This document shows, in pieces, positions 1 to 11,252 of a stretch of DNA of 64,000 bases. The stretch lies in NCBI RefSeq assembly GCF_029223185.1, contig NZ_JARHUG010000012.1, positions 1-64,000 of the forward strand, in the 5' to 3' direction. Source of the DNA: Aliiglaciecola sp. CAU 1673. Its GTDB lineage: Bacteria > Pseudomonadota > Gammaproteobacteria > Enterobacterales > Alteromonadaceae. Made by a program: the position numbers and the translations under genes. A model generated the notes under the pieces. That model had not been told where the DNA came from. It was given only the letters and a program-made list of their open reading frames with translations, and searched no databases. Each line of letters starts with the position of its first letter. The stretch's first letter is position 1.

Positions 1-77
1 CATTTCTAGTTCATATTGTTGTGGGGTTTTGTCTCTAAGCATGGTGAATCCATGTTGTTCACTATGCTCATTAGATC

Positions 78-107
78 AAAGGCCTGGATCTGCGTCCAGG
101 CCTTTTT
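78..107 (+). terminator. Rho-independent terminator of an upstream gene
   Basis: An 11-bp perfect stem (AAAGGCCTGGA / TCCAGGCCTTT) with a 6-nt loop is followed by a run of T on the plus strand. It fits a gene entering from the left edge of the window. It may also stop transcription arriving from katG on the other strand, although the U-tract there is weak. Confidence 0.75.
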
Positions 108-117
108 CAACAGTCTG

Positions 118-138
118 AAGGGCCGACAGGCCCTTTTC
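118..138 (+). terminator. Second hairpin, possible terminator
   Basis: A 7-bp stem (AAGGGCC / GGCCCTT) with a GACA loop is followed by TTCTTT. It sits ten bases after the first terminator and just past the katG stop codon, so the two hairpins may insulate the convergent transcripts. Confidence 0.5.
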
Positions 139-152
139 TTTCTGTGACAATG

Positions 153-2363
<2,211 letters not shown>

Positions 2364-2468
2364 TTATGTATAGTTGCTGGCACAGCAATTTGACCAATTG
2401 AACTAATAGAACCTTTTGTTCGCTTTTATCAATGGAGACTTAAAAAAAGCGCGGTTATGGTGATGACT

Positions 2469-2537
2469 GAGAAAGAGAGCACGGCATCTCTTTCTCAGGG
2501 GCTCCACTTTCTTAGCAAGATAGCCGTTATGGCTATC
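2469..2537. other. Two hairpins between katG and the YD-repeat gene
   Basis: Two inverted repeats occur in tandem: GAGAAAGAGA / TCTCTTTCTC with an 8-nt loop (about 2469-2496), and GATAGCC / GGCTATC with a 5-nt loop (about 2519-2537). They lie downstream of the YD-repeat gene on its strand and upstream of katG. They could be factor-dependent or weak terminators of that gene; neither has a convincing U-tract. Confidence 0.35.
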
Positions 2538-2560
2538 TGCATCGATACTGGCATTAAGGA

Positions 2561-3910
2561 TCAATGAGCCGGGTTCCAGTTTGGTTTGGTAATCTCTCCC
2601 GTGTCATCTTTGACGACATAAGACACCATGTTTCCTGTGCTGTCGTATTCATAAATAAATTCTGCGACCTGCCAAATATTATGCAAAGCCAATTGTCCCT
2701 CGGTGTCCAGGAAACGACGGGATTTGAGATAGCCATTGCTGTCATACTGAAAGTCTTCATGCGCATAGCCAAGGCCTTTATGAATAACCGGCTTACGATC
2801 TAAATTGTAAAATACCCTGCTTACCGGTCGACCTTGATTATCCAGCAGAGTCGCCACAGAATGCACTCCAGAATAACTACTAACAACAGCATTCCCCTCT
2901 TTGTCGTAGTATTGGTCACTCACATTAAACACGCCGTCTTTGCTCCATTTGCTGAGGATTTTGGCAATGCCAGAGCTGGAGTTCACCGGTTTGCCATCTG
3001 TGCCAAAGTGAGTGCGCTCTATCGGATTGCCAACCTTATCAAACTGATAATAAACCTTGTGTGCTCCCCAGCGGGTTGATTGTGGTTGGCCTTGATCATC
3101 AATAAACAAAGCAAGTTGCTCACGACCATAGCCAGATGGTTCATAGACTATTTCGGCTATTTCACTCATACCCTTGTGGGCGCGACCTGTATGCTCAAGA
3201 TTTAGCCAGCGAGTGAATTCTCCGTGTTGATTGTATTCTATCTGGGTCATAGCAACACCAGCCTGATCGGTGCTCAGGTGCTCGCCGTCGGCTCCTAGGT
3301 TGTACATGCGCGTCAATAGACCGTTAGCATCATAGGCAAACTTAGTAACCAGGAAACCAAATCCGGGTCGATTTCTAACCAGCTCCCCCCCGGTGTCAAA
3401 TCGCTGCTCGGTTACTTGGCCGTCATCACTAACCTGCCATTGATATCTTGCGATACCAAAATCATTGTTGATGACTTTTCCCTCGATATCATGAAAGGTC
3501 AGGCTGGTCCTTCGGCCTTTTTCATCCAAATCAAAGTGGCTCTCGTAGACATCTCCCGAGACTAAAGTGCGCGCCCCGAGGGGATCATAGAAGCGACGAG
3601 TCTCTTTGCCGTTTTTATAATCAATTTTGATATGGGGGGCCCTAACGAAACGGTCAGCAAAATCCACTACTCGTCCCTGTAACTGATACTTGAGTGAAGT
3701 GAGACGTCCTTGGTCATCGTATTCAAATTGAAAATGCTTAATACCGGCCGCCTCCTTCTCTGAAAGTTTTCGGGCACAGCGTATATCGGCATAAGGTGTT
3801 TCCCTGAAAACAATACCGGCGCACAATTCGCTGGAAGCAGCAGCCTGCAAAGGCAAAAAAAGACTGTAGAAGGTAAGCGGTAGTAGCATCATTCTAGTGG
3901 CAACATTCAT
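2561..3910 (-). CDS. Secreted YD/RHS-repeat-like protein
   Basis: Function unknown. The 449-residue product begins with a signal peptide (MMLLPLTFYSLFLPLQAAA) and then repeats a motif of about 40 residues built on Y-D-x-x-G-x-L/P-x-x-R (YDDQGRLTSLKY, LDEKGRRTSLTF, YDANGLLTRMY, YDSNGYLKSRRF, YDSTGNMVSYV). These are RHS/YD-type strand repeats predicting a periplasmic or surface beta-structure. It lacks the RHS core PxxxxDPxG and a toxin tip, so it is not a typical polymorphic toxin. I prefer the internal Met at 3910 over an upstream start at 3994, because GAGGAG precedes it with good spacing and the signal peptide then sits at the N-terminus. It appears monocistronic. Confidence 0.7.
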   Translation of the reverse strand: MNVATRMMLLPLTFYSLFLPLQAAASSELCAGIVFRETPYADIRCARKLSEKEAAGIKHFQFEYDDQGRLTSLKYQLQGRVVDFADRFVRAPHIKIDYKNGKETRRFYDPLGARTLVSGDVYESHFDLDEKGRRTSLTFHDIEGKVINNDFGIARYQWQVSDDGQVTEQRFDTGGELVRNRPGFGFLVTKFAYDANGLLTRMYNLGADGEHLSTDQAGVAMTQIEYNQHGEFTRWLNLEHTGRAHKGMSEIAEIVYEPSGYGREQLALFIDDQGQPQSTRWGAHKVYYQFDKVGNPIERTHFGTDGKPVNSSSGIAKILSKWSKDGVFNVSDQYYDKEGNAVVSSYSGVHSVATLLDNQGRPVSRVFYNLDRKPVIHKGLGYAHEDFQYDSNGYLKSRRFLDTEGQLALHNIWQVAEFIYEYDSTGNMVSYVVKDDTGEITKPNWNPAH

Positions 3911-4334
3911 AGAACAGGTTCTCCTCAATTTGAAAGTAAAGTACATGAGCCAGCGAGCGGATCGAATGGTGTTTACAAGGCGTAGCACTGGCATACCAAG
4001 CTCTATGGTCCTTACGTCAACACCAAGCCGCTGTCTTTAACCCAGGCTCGTCACAAGATGATGGGGTAAAGGTGGCTTCCATTTAACTAGCTAAAGACAG
4101 GGGGGCGTGTTCTTAGGATGAACTGCATGGAGACGGATTGGCGTTGATAGCGGCCAGGGTCAAGTGATTCATATCCGCGACCAAATTTTCGGCAAAATGA
4201 TTACGTTGGTTCTCCTGATAATTCTATGCTTTCGATTGCCACAATCAGTTTTATTAATCGTATGTGTTCGGTCAAATTTGCTTTTCATTCTTATAGTTAC
4301 TACGAAGTCGAAGCTTTGAAGAGAGGAAATCAAG
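3911..4334. other. Intergenic region upstream of the katG relic
   Basis: This 424-bp gap separates divergent genes. I see no ORF with coding character. It contains a perfect hyphenated palindrome, GATTG-CCA-CAATC (4234-4246), about 90 bp before the signal-peptide start, which could be a regulator site left from the former peroxidase gene. No clear -35/-10 pair was found. Confidence 0.4.
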
Positions 4335-5576
4335 ATGAAATCGATCATCGGAGGGCTTGTTTCTACTCTCGTCGTTGCCGTTTCCCTCGCTGTGACGGCC
4401 CCTGATACTGGTGCCGGTGAGGCAAAGAGCAATCAATTCTGGTGCCTGACGCCCATGACAAGACCAAGCGTCATCAGCCTATTATGTTTACCACAGACCT
4501 GGCATTAAAGTTCGACCCCAGCTATCGCGAGATTGCGATGCGCTTCAAGAATAATCCCGAGGAGTATCAACTGGCCTTTTCCAAAGCCTGGTTTAAGTTG
4601 ACCCACAGGGATATGGGGCCTTCGGCTCGTTACCTGGGTGCTGAAGTGCCGAAAGAGGCGTTGATGTGGCAAGACCCTTTGCCAGCGGTGGATTACAAGC
4701 TGATCAGCGAGAAAGAAGTCGACAAGCTTAAGGGCGAGATCCTGAAAACCGGTTTGAGCGTGCCGGAATTGGTGCGCACTGCCTGGGCATCCGCATCCAG
4801 CTTCCGTGGTACCGATATGCGCGGTGGCGCCAACGGTGCCCGAGTGCGCTTTGGCCCCGCAAAAAGACTGGGCGGTAAATAATCCTGCCGAGTTGAGCAA
4901 GGTACTGGTCAAGCTGGAAAGTGTGCAACAGAGCTTCAACAAGTCACTGTCCGGTGGCAAGAAGGTATCGCTGGCCGACGTAATTGTGTTGGGTGGCGCG
5001 GCGGCTATTGAAAAAGCGGCTAAAGAAGCTGGCTTCACCGTTAAAGTGCCATTCTCTCCTGGTCGTACTGACGCTACGCAAGAGCAAACTGATGTGGCGT
5101 CTTTTGCAGTACTGGAGTCTAAAGCCGATGGCTTCAGAAACTACTACAGCATGGACAGCTACATGACACCTGCCGATATGCTGGTGGACAAAGCGTCCAT
5201 GCTTAATCTGACAGTACCTGAAATGACCGTGTTGGTTGGTGGTATGCGGGTACTCGGCGCTAACCATGGTGACTCGAAACACGGTGTATTTACCGCCAAG
5301 CCAGGTACTTTGAACAACGACTTCTTCGTTAACTTGCTGGATATGTCCACCAAGTGGAGTAAGTCCAGTACCGATGGCATCTATGAAGGCCATGATCGCA
5401 AGACCGGTAAGCTGAAGTGGACGGCCACGCCGGTAGATCTTATCTTCGGCTCTAACTCAGAACTGCGGGCAATCGCTGAGGTCTACGGTGCCAACGATGG
5501 TAAAACCAAGTTTGTTGATGACTTTATCAAGGCTTGGAGCAAGGTGATGACCGCCGATCGATTCGATAAAGTCTAA
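4335..5576 (+). pseudogene. Degraded exported catalase-peroxidase (katG2/katP-like)
   Basis: A second catalase-peroxidase gene, clearly broken. It starts with ATG at 4335 behind AGGAAA and encodes a signal peptide (MKSIIGGLVSTLVVAVSLAV) and the mature start EAKSNQFW. It then jumps at about 4440-4442 to [11 protein letters not shown], which aligns with about residue 345 of the intact KatG, so roughly 330 codons are missing, including all haem ligands. The deletion also changes frame. A second lesion, one extra T in the TTT at 4850-4852, returns to the original frame inside the conserved [13 protein letters not shown] segment. From there to the stop the C-terminal domain is intact and well conserved, with ordinary codon use. 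No active peroxidase can be made; a separately translated C-terminal domain cannot be excluded. Confidence 0.92.
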
Positions 5577-5891
5577 GGCTATCCGTTGCCGACCAATAGG
5601 TAGGTATCAATTTAAAAACCGATGTCGCAACGACATCGGTTTTTTTTCGGACCAAGAACAACCCGAAGATTATGGTGCCAGATTGGCTGCGCTTATGGAG
5701 CCAGATGCTGTCGCTGACAACCCATAGTTTACTGGGCCTCACTTAGGGAATTAATTTAACCATTTGTTTTTATTGAATTAAATATCTTTTTGGATAGGAT
5801 CATGGAATGCTGTTTAGGCCTGAAATTATAACCATATATCGCTTGATCAGTGGCCTGGACTCAGACTAGGGTAGGTCCAATCAGGATAACC
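5577..5891. other. Gap holding a terminator and the mocR upstream region
   Basis: After the terminator at 5614-5647 there is AT-rich sequence (about 5750-5790), then the mocR leader. The leader contains CTGGACTCAGACTAGGGTAGG (about 5855-5875), part of which recurs upstream of the TonB receptor gene. No gene is seen here. Confidence 0.4.
5614..5647 (+). terminator. Strong rho-independent terminator after the katG relic
   Basis: The stem AAAAACCGATGTCG / CGACATCGGTTTTT has a 3-nt CAA loop and seven or more trailing T. The A-run on the left arm makes it potentially bidirectional. It survives although the gene it served is dead. Confidence 0.9.
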
Positions 5892-7718
5892 ATGAGTCCA
5901 GATGCAGCCATGTCCAGCGCCAATGCCTTGCTAATCCATATTGAGCCTTCTGACAAAGGCGAGAGTCTGCAAAGTCAGATCCGTCGTCAGTTCGTGGACA
6001 ATATCCTCAGCGGCGCCTTGCCTGGCGGTCGCAAGTTACCGTCTTCAAGAAAGTTAGCGATGCAGTTGCGGGTATCCCGCAATACGGTAGTGCTGGTGTA
6101 TAACAGCCTGCTTGAAGAGGGATTCTTAGTCAGTCGCGAAAGAAGTGGGATCTACGTCAATGATCAACTTAAAGCGAGCAAGCCTGAGAAGATCAGCACC
6201 CCATTGCGGCCATCCGCCGGCTCCGCCCTGCGTTTGCCAGGGCGTTTTCAGGGGACTTCTCACCATAGCCTGGCCCGCAATTGGCGCGACTATCGCTACC
6301 CTTTTGTGGATGGGGTATTTGATATTTCCCTGTACCCGGTACGAGAGCTGAAAGACGCTAATGCCAGGGCCAACGCCAGCAGCGAAATTTTGCAATGGTC
6401 TCAACTTCAGCACGATTGCGACGATCCAATGCTGGTGGAACAAATTCAGACCCGTATTTTACCCCGGCGTGGTATCAGTGCCAGTGCCAATGAAATCCTG
6501 ATCACCGCCGGCTCACAACAGGCGTTATATTTACTGATGCAGCTGTTGGTGGATGGCGACACTCAGGTGGCCATGGAGGAGCCCGGGTTCCCTGAAGCGC
6601 GCGAGTTGATACGCCAGCGCACGGACAAATTACGCTATCAACATTTGGATTTGCAGGGCATGGTGGTAGATCACAATCTTGACGGTTGTCACCTGATTTA
6701 CACCACCCCCAGTCATCAGACTCCCACTAGTGTGACCATGTCGCTGAGCAGACGCCAGGCTCTGCTGCAAAAGGCCACGCAGCAAGACAGCCTGATACTC
6801 GAAGATGACTTTGAGTTTGAGAGCAATTTCCTGGGCCAGCCCCATCCTGCGCTGCGCAGCCTGGAAGGCGGGCATCGTGTTGTCTACTTGTCTTGCCTAT
6901 CCAAGGTGTTGGCTGCCGGTTTGCAGATTAGCTTTGTGGTGGCTGAGGCTGAGGTGATCGCCGAACTTCGAAAGTTACGCAAGCTGGTGGGGCGCACGCC
7001 ATCACTTAATAACCAGCGCACCGCCGCTTATTTCTTGTCGCTGGGTTATTACGATGCTTTTATGATGCAGGTCCACAAAACCATCTATGAGCGGTGGTTG
7101 ACGCTGCGTGAAGCGCTCAACATTTACCTGCCTAACTCCATCAATACCGGCCCTATTTTTGGTGGCAGTGCCTATTGGATCACCGGTCCCAAAGAACTGG
7201 ATGACAGTTATCTGCTGGATGCCGCAGCCAAGCAAGGTATTTTGCTGGAGCCGGTACGTAAGTATTTTGCTGCTGGTGATGCACCTAAAAACTGTTTCCG
7301 CATGGGGGTGACCAGCATCAGCGCCGATCGCATCAAAGAGGGGGTGCGCCGACTGGCCCAACTTATTCGCGAATTGGTCGCCGATCATGAAGAAAATTTA
7401 TCTAACGCCAAAGGCCGCCTGTTAAGTCAGGCTGAACTGGAAAAACGCCTGCCCGGGATGACCTTGTGCTGTGAGATGGTCTACGGCGTGCCGTGCGAAA
7501 TCCGTTTGTTAGCTGACGGTCGTATGCAAGGCGAGACCGGTGGCTACAACCCGGAGGCCGACACTGGCCGCTGGTGGGTGAAAGACGGCATGTACTATCG
7601 TCAATGGCAGTTATGGGGATACGGTGAAACCCACGGTTACTATGTGATTGTGGATGGTACGCAGATGAAGTGGTTTGACGCCGACTATCGCCTGGTACGA
7701 AAACTGGAAATCGTTTAG
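5892..7718 (+). CDS. MocR-family regulator with extra C-terminal domain
   Basis: A GntR/MocR transcription factor with an N-terminal winged helix (KLPSSRKLAMQLRVSRNTVV) followed by a fold-type I aminotransferase-like PLP domain. The PLP lysine is Lys338 in LSCLSKVLAAG. MocR proteins such as GabR use PLP adducts of amino compounds as ligands. This one is about 608 residues; the family norm is about 460-500. The surplus is a C-terminal block of about 100 residues (LPGMTLCCEMVYG ... WWVKDGMYYRQWQLWGYG) that I do not recognise and that contains many aromatic residues. ATG at 5892 is preferred because AGGA lies six bases upstream; a GTG at 5850 would add 14 residues. It heads an island of nitrilase, transport and GABA-type catabolic genes and is likely its regulator. 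Confidence 0.85.
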   Translation: MSPDAAMSSANALLIHIEPSDKGESLQSQIRRQFVDNILSGALPGGRKLPSSRKLAMQLRVSRNTVVLVYNSLLEEGFLVSRERSGIYVNDQLKASKPEKISTPLRPSAGSALRLPGRFQGTSHHSLARNWRDYRYPFVDGVFDISLYPVRELKDANARANASSEILQWSQLQHDCDDPMLVEQIQTRILPRRGISASANEILITAGSQQALYLLMQLLVDGDTQVAMEEPGFPEARELIRQRTDKLRYQHLDLQGMVVDHNLDGCHLIYTTPSHQTPTSVTMSLSRRQALLQKATQQDSLILEDDFEFESNFLGQPHPALRSLEGGHRVVYLSCLSKVLAAGLQISFVVAEAEVIAELRKLRKLVGRTPSLNNQRTAAYFLSLGYYDAFMMQVHKTIYERWLTLREALNIYLPNSINTGPIFGGSAYWITGPKELDDSYLLDAAAKQGILLEPVRKYFAAGDAPKNCFRMGVTSISADRIKEGVRRLAQLIRELVADHEENLSNAKGRLLSQAELEKRLPGMTLCCEMVYGVPCEIRLLADGRMQGETGGYNPEADTGRWWVKDGMYYRQWQLWGYGETHGYYVIVDGTQMKWFDADYRLVRKLEIV

Positions 7719-7743
7719 TCCAATTGGACCCATGCATCCAGAT

Positions 7744-7759
7744 AATCTGGCTCTATAGG
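7744..7759 (+). promoter_or_regulatory. Candidate MocR operator upstream of the amidase gene
   Basis: AATCTGGCTCTATAGG resembles AAACTGGCCCCATAGAGG found upstream of the TonB receptor gene (8684-8701). The common core is A-x-CTGGC-x-C-x-ATAG. MocR proteins bind direct repeats, so this may be one half of a bipartite site; a second half was not obvious here. Confidence 0.35.
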
Positions 7760-7812
7760 CTGACGCCAGAATTTCCTATTGTAAAGCTGCACCTGACTTA
7801 AGTGGAATCAAC

Positions 7813-8655
7813 ATGGATCATATCGCCCTGGCCGCCATGCAATTGGCTCTGCCTCCCGGCAACAACTTATCTTTGCTCTGCGCCAAGGCGCGCCAGGCAA
7901 AAGCGCGTTTCCCCTGGTTGAAAATGCTGGTGTTCAGTGAACTCTGTATCAATGGGCCCGCTACCAGCCACGCTGTCCCTTTCCCGAGCGAAGCAGAAAG
8001 GCAATTTCAGACCCTGGCGAAAGAGCTGAAGCTTTGGATCGTCAGCGGTTCGGAATTCGAGCTTGAGGATGGCAAGGTTTTTAATACCAGTTCGGTGATT
8101 GACGACAATGGGTGCCTGATTACCCGCTATCGCAAGCTTTTCCCTTTTCTTCCTTATGAGCAGGGCGTTACACCAGGCGAGGATTTTGTGGTGTTCGACA
8201 CCCCGGCCGGGCGGTTTGGTCTGGCCATTTGTTACGACTTATGGTTTCCCGAAGTGGCCCGTGCCCTGGTAAGCCTGGGAGCAGAGGTGCTGCTATATCC
8301 GACGATGACCAACACCATAGACAGGGCGCAGGAGTTACATATGGCCTATGCCACCGCCGCCATGCACCAATGCTATGTGGTAGCGGTCAATGGCTGTGGA
8401 AGCCATGGCAACGGCCAGTCCATTGTCGTTGGTCCGGATGGCCGTTGTCTGCACCAGGCCAAAGAAATGGAAGAAATTGTGCCCCTTGAATTGGATTTGG
8501 CGTGGGTGCGGCGCAGCCGCGTGCGGGGGCTGGACAATCTCGGACAGCCTTTGAAAAGTTTCCGCGACACTGAGCTCAACTTTCCCCAATACCAAGGGGA
8601 CAAGGCCAGCCTGCCAGGTTTGGCTGATTTAGGGCCCTTAGTGGTGCCTGATTAG
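7813..8655 (+). CDS. Nitrilase-superfamily carbon-nitrogen hydrolase
   Basis: A 280-residue enzyme of the nitrilase/amidase superfamily, predicted to hydrolyse an amide or N-carbamoyl bond in the cytoplasm. The Glu-Lys-Cys triad is visible: Glu43 in VFSELCI, Lys108 in TRYRKLFPF and Cys140 in GLAICYDLWFPE. Length is typical for the omega-amidase and carbamoyl-putrescine-amidase branches. It follows the MocR gene by about 95 bp, in the same direction, and precedes a TonB receptor. With a GABA-type aminotransferase and a semialdehyde dehydrogenase downstream, it may release an omega-amino acid from an amide. The substrate cannot be read from sequence. Confidence 0.85.
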   Translation: MDHIALAAMQLALPPGNNLSLLCAKARQAKARFPWLKMLVFSELCINGPATSHAVPFPSEAERQFQTLAKELKLWIVSGSEFELEDGKVFNTSSVIDDNGCLITRYRKLFPFLPYEQGVTPGEDFVVFDTPAGRFGLAICYDLWFPEVARALVSLGAEVLLYPTMTNTIDRAQELHMAYATAAMHQCYVVAVNGCGSHGNGQSIVVGPDGRCLHQAKEMEEIVPLELDLAWVRRSRVRGLDNLGQPLKSFRDTELNFPQYQGDKASLPGLADLGPLVVPD

Positions 8656-8683
8656 CGCCTCACAGAACGGACCAGAGCGCCTG

Positions 8684-8724
8684 AAACTGGCCCCATAGAG
8701 GGAGTCAAACTGGCGCTAGGGTAG
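8684..8724 (+). promoter_or_regulatory. Direct-repeat operator candidate upstream of the TonB receptor
   Basis: AAACTGGC occurs at 8684 and again at 8707, a 23-bp period of about two helical turns. The first copy continues CCCATAGAGG and the second GCTAGGGTAG. The nine bases CTAGGGTAG (8716-8724) also occur upstream of mocR at 5866-5874. Direct repeats on one DNA face are the known binding mode of MocR/GabR proteins. Confidence 0.45.
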
Positions 8725-8785
8725 CCCGGCCGGTTGTTTTAGGCTGAGTTGGAAAGAACAAGAATTCGCCATTTTCAGGAGAAAA

Positions 8786-11218
8786 ATGATGCAACAGCCC
8801 TCAATGAGACTCCACAAACTATCTGGCGCTATTGCCAGCGCCCTGATGCTGGTTCCCGTCAGCCCGCTTGCTTTGGCTCAGGAACAAAAGCAAGCCGATT
8901 CTCCTGATAAGAGTTATGAGGTGATCGAAGTCACGGCTAACCGCAGGGTACAGAATATCCAGGAGGTGCCTTACAACATCTCGGCCATCTCCGGGGCCGA
9001 ATTGGAGAAAGAGAATATCATCGACGCCAGTGAAATGATGCGCAATATCGCTGGATTGTCGGTCGTTGACCGGGGCTATCGCAACTCAGGTACGGTCAAT
9101 GGACTGGTGATCCGCGGGGTGAATGTGGATGGTGCCAGCAATGGCGATATTGCCCTGTCAGCCGTACCCACTGTCGCCACCTATATCAACGACACCCCTT
9201 TGTACGCTAACTTTATCCTTAAAGACATTGAGGCTGTGGAAGTGCTGCGTGGTCCGCAGGGCACGCTCTATGGTTCCGGGTCACTGGCCGGTACGGTGCG
9301 CTATCGTATGAATCGCCCGGATACAGATGAATTTGCCGGGATGGTATCGGCGTCTTATGGACAGACCAAAGGCTCCGATGGCAACAACCTGAATCTGGAT
9401 GTGATGGTCAATGTACCTATCAGCGATCGCCTCGCTTTTCGCGCCAATATCGGCAAAATTGATAACGATGGCATTGTCGATTATGTCAATCTTTACCAGT
9501 TGAATGACCAGGGCGCACCGCTGGCCGAAGGTGGCGATATTGCCGCAGGCGGCCCCTTGTTTACCGCCAAAAAAGATGCTGACACTGTCGATATCGACTA
9601 TGGGCGCGCCTCCCTGGCCCTTGACGTAAACGAACGCCTCAGAGTCTTGCTCGCCCATCAGTGGCAGGATGACGAGATTGGCGGGCGGCGCCAGGTTACC
9701 CGGGGAACCAACTGGGTGTCCGGCACTGAGCAGGCTTACGGTGAATATGAGAATGGCGCTATCCAACTGGAGCCTTCCAGCCGTGATGTGCAGTTGACTT
9801 CGCTGGAGATTGAATGGGATCTGGGTTTCGCTACCCTCACCTCCAGTAGCTCGGATTATAAGCATGAAGGTCAGTCCGTCAGCGACAATACCGGGTTTTA
9901 TGCCAAGCAAAACTGGTTTGCCGATCTTTACTATGGTTCCCCTCGTCCCATGGCCAGAGCCGAAAGAGGCTATGCGGAAGAAGCCTTTGTGCAAGAGCTG
10001 CGGCTGGTGTCGAACGAGACCAAGGCCAATATGGATTGGATCATCGGTGCCTATTACATGGATCAGGACACTTTCTCAACCCAGGATAGCTTTATGCCTG
10101 GGTATCAGGAATGGGCCTTCGCGGCTTTCTCTTGGTGGCCCACCATGGCAGGTTTTGGCATGGTGTATACCGATCAGGATTTCCGTTACCGCCGCAACCA
10201 GAATTTCAAAGACAAGGCGTTGTTCGGTGAGCTGACTTATCATCTGTCTGAAGATCTGCGCGCGACTGTCGGGGTCAGGCGCTTTGACAATGAGTTCGTT
10301 AATGACACCGAGTTATCCTTACCGATCTGGCCATTCCTGGGCGCCGAGCCTACCTTTAACACCGATGAAAGCGATACCCTGTTCAAGCTAAACCTGGCCT
10401 ATGACCTCAGCCAGGACCACATGGCGTATTTTACCGTGGCTGAGGGTTACCGTCGTGGCGGAGCAAATGCTGTGCCTCTTGAAGGCAGCTTGGCGGAAAG
10501 GCCAGCCTGGCAGCAATACCAATCCGACAGCGTGATCAATTACGAGCTGGGGATAAAGGGTAAGCTGGCAGACAATAACCACAGCTACGCCTTGGCGCTG
10601 TATCGCATCGATTGGGATGATCCACAACTGAACACGGCCTCTACCTGGGGGTTCTTCACTGTGGCTAACGGTGATTCCGCGCGCACTCAAGGCTTAGAGT
10701 TTGAACTAAAGGGCTACCTGACCGACAGTCTGCGCTATGTATTGGGCTATGCCCATGTCAGCGCCGAGCTGACCGGTGACTTCCTGGTGCCTTCTTCGGT
10801 GGGGGCTGACAACCCGACCCGGGTAGCGGCCGAGGATGGCGATCGCCTGCCTTCCACGCCGAAAAATACCCTGAGTTTGTCGCTGGATCACACTTATTCG
10901 CTCAATAGCGACTGGTATCTGATCACTGCCCTTAATGGCTACTACCAGTCGGACTCTGTGAATTTCCTCGGAGATCACCCACTGCTGCAGGCAACTATCG
11001 ATGGTTTCTCCATTTGGAATGCCAGTGTGCGCTTAAGCAGTGATGATTGGGATCTGGTGTTGTACGTGAAAAATCTGTTTAACGAAGAGGGCGTGACCGG
11101 CATGCTGCCGGAAGCCTATATGGGGACCGATCCTGAAGAAAACTTCTTGGGCAATGCCTCGAAGGACTACATCTCATTGCCAAGAACAGTAGGTCTGTCA
11201 GCTACTTATCGGTTCTGA
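8786..11218 (+). CDS. TonB-dependent outer-membrane receptor
   Basis: An outer-membrane receptor driven by TonB-ExbBD. The 810-residue protein has a signal peptide (MRLHKLSGAIASALMLVPV ... ALAQ), a TonB box near residue 45 (YEVIEVTA), a plug with VEVLRGPQGTLYGSGSLAGTVRY, and a C-terminal barrel ending in aromatic Phe (LSATYRF). It is of the long receptor type (CirA/FecA-like in general shape), common for organic ligands in Alteromonadales. CAGGAG lies just before the ATG pair. The genes after it (sulfotransferase, hydrolase, MFS) follow closely, suggesting one transport-catabolic operon. The ligand is unknown; no B12 riboswitch or obvious Fur site precedes it, so an iron or cobalamin role is unlikely. 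Confidence 0.93.
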   Translation: MMQQPSMRLHKLSGAIASALMLVPVSPLALAQEQKQADSPDKSYEVIEVTANRRVQNIQEVPYNISAISGAELEKENIIDASEMMRNIAGLSVVDRGYRNSGTVNGLVIRGVNVDGASNGDIALSAVPTVATYINDTPLYANFILKDIEAVEVLRGPQGTLYGSGSLAGTVRYRMNRPDTDEFAGMVSASYGQTKGSDGNNLNLDVMVNVPISDRLAFRANIGKIDNDGIVDYVNLYQLNDQGAPLAEGGDIAAGGPLFTAKKDADTVDIDYGRASLALDVNERLRVLLAHQWQDDEIGGRRQVTRGTNWVSGTEQAYGEYENGAIQLEPSSRDVQLTSLEIEWDLGFATLTSSSSDYKHEGQSVSDNTGFYAKQNWFADLYYGSPRPMARAERGYAEEAFVQELRLVSNETKANMDWIIGAYYMDQDTFSTQDSFMPGYQEWAFAAFSWWPTMAGFGMVYTDQDFRYRRNQNFKDKALFGELTYHLSEDLRATVGVRRFDNEFVNDTELSLPIWPFLGAEPTFNTDESDTLFKLNLAYDLSQDHMAYFTVAEGYRRGGANAVPLEGSLAERPAWQQYQSDSVINYELGIKGKLADNNHSYALALYRIDWDDPQLNTASTWGFFTVANGDSARTQGLEFELKGYLTDSLRYVLGYAHVSAELTGDFLVPSSVGADNPTRVAAEDGDRLPSTPKNTLSLSLDHTYSLNSDWYLITALNGYYQSDSVNFLGDHPLLQATIDGFSIWNASVRLSSDDWDLVLYVKNLFNEEGVTGMLPEAYMGTDPEENFLGNASKDYISLPRTVGLSATYRF

Positions 11219-11252
11219 TAGGCTGTTTACAGATGCACGATCCGGAGTGAAG

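Noticed and set aside
4442-4882. Reading the middle part of the katG relic as a separate gene
   Set aside because: It begins in the middle of a conserved KatG domain, has no ribosome site, and ends at a frameshift inside [13 protein letters not shown].
4806-5576. Reading the C-terminal part of the katG relic as an independent gene
   Set aside because: Its first residues are the wrong frame of the upstream fragment; homology starts only after the inserted T, and there is no ribosome site.
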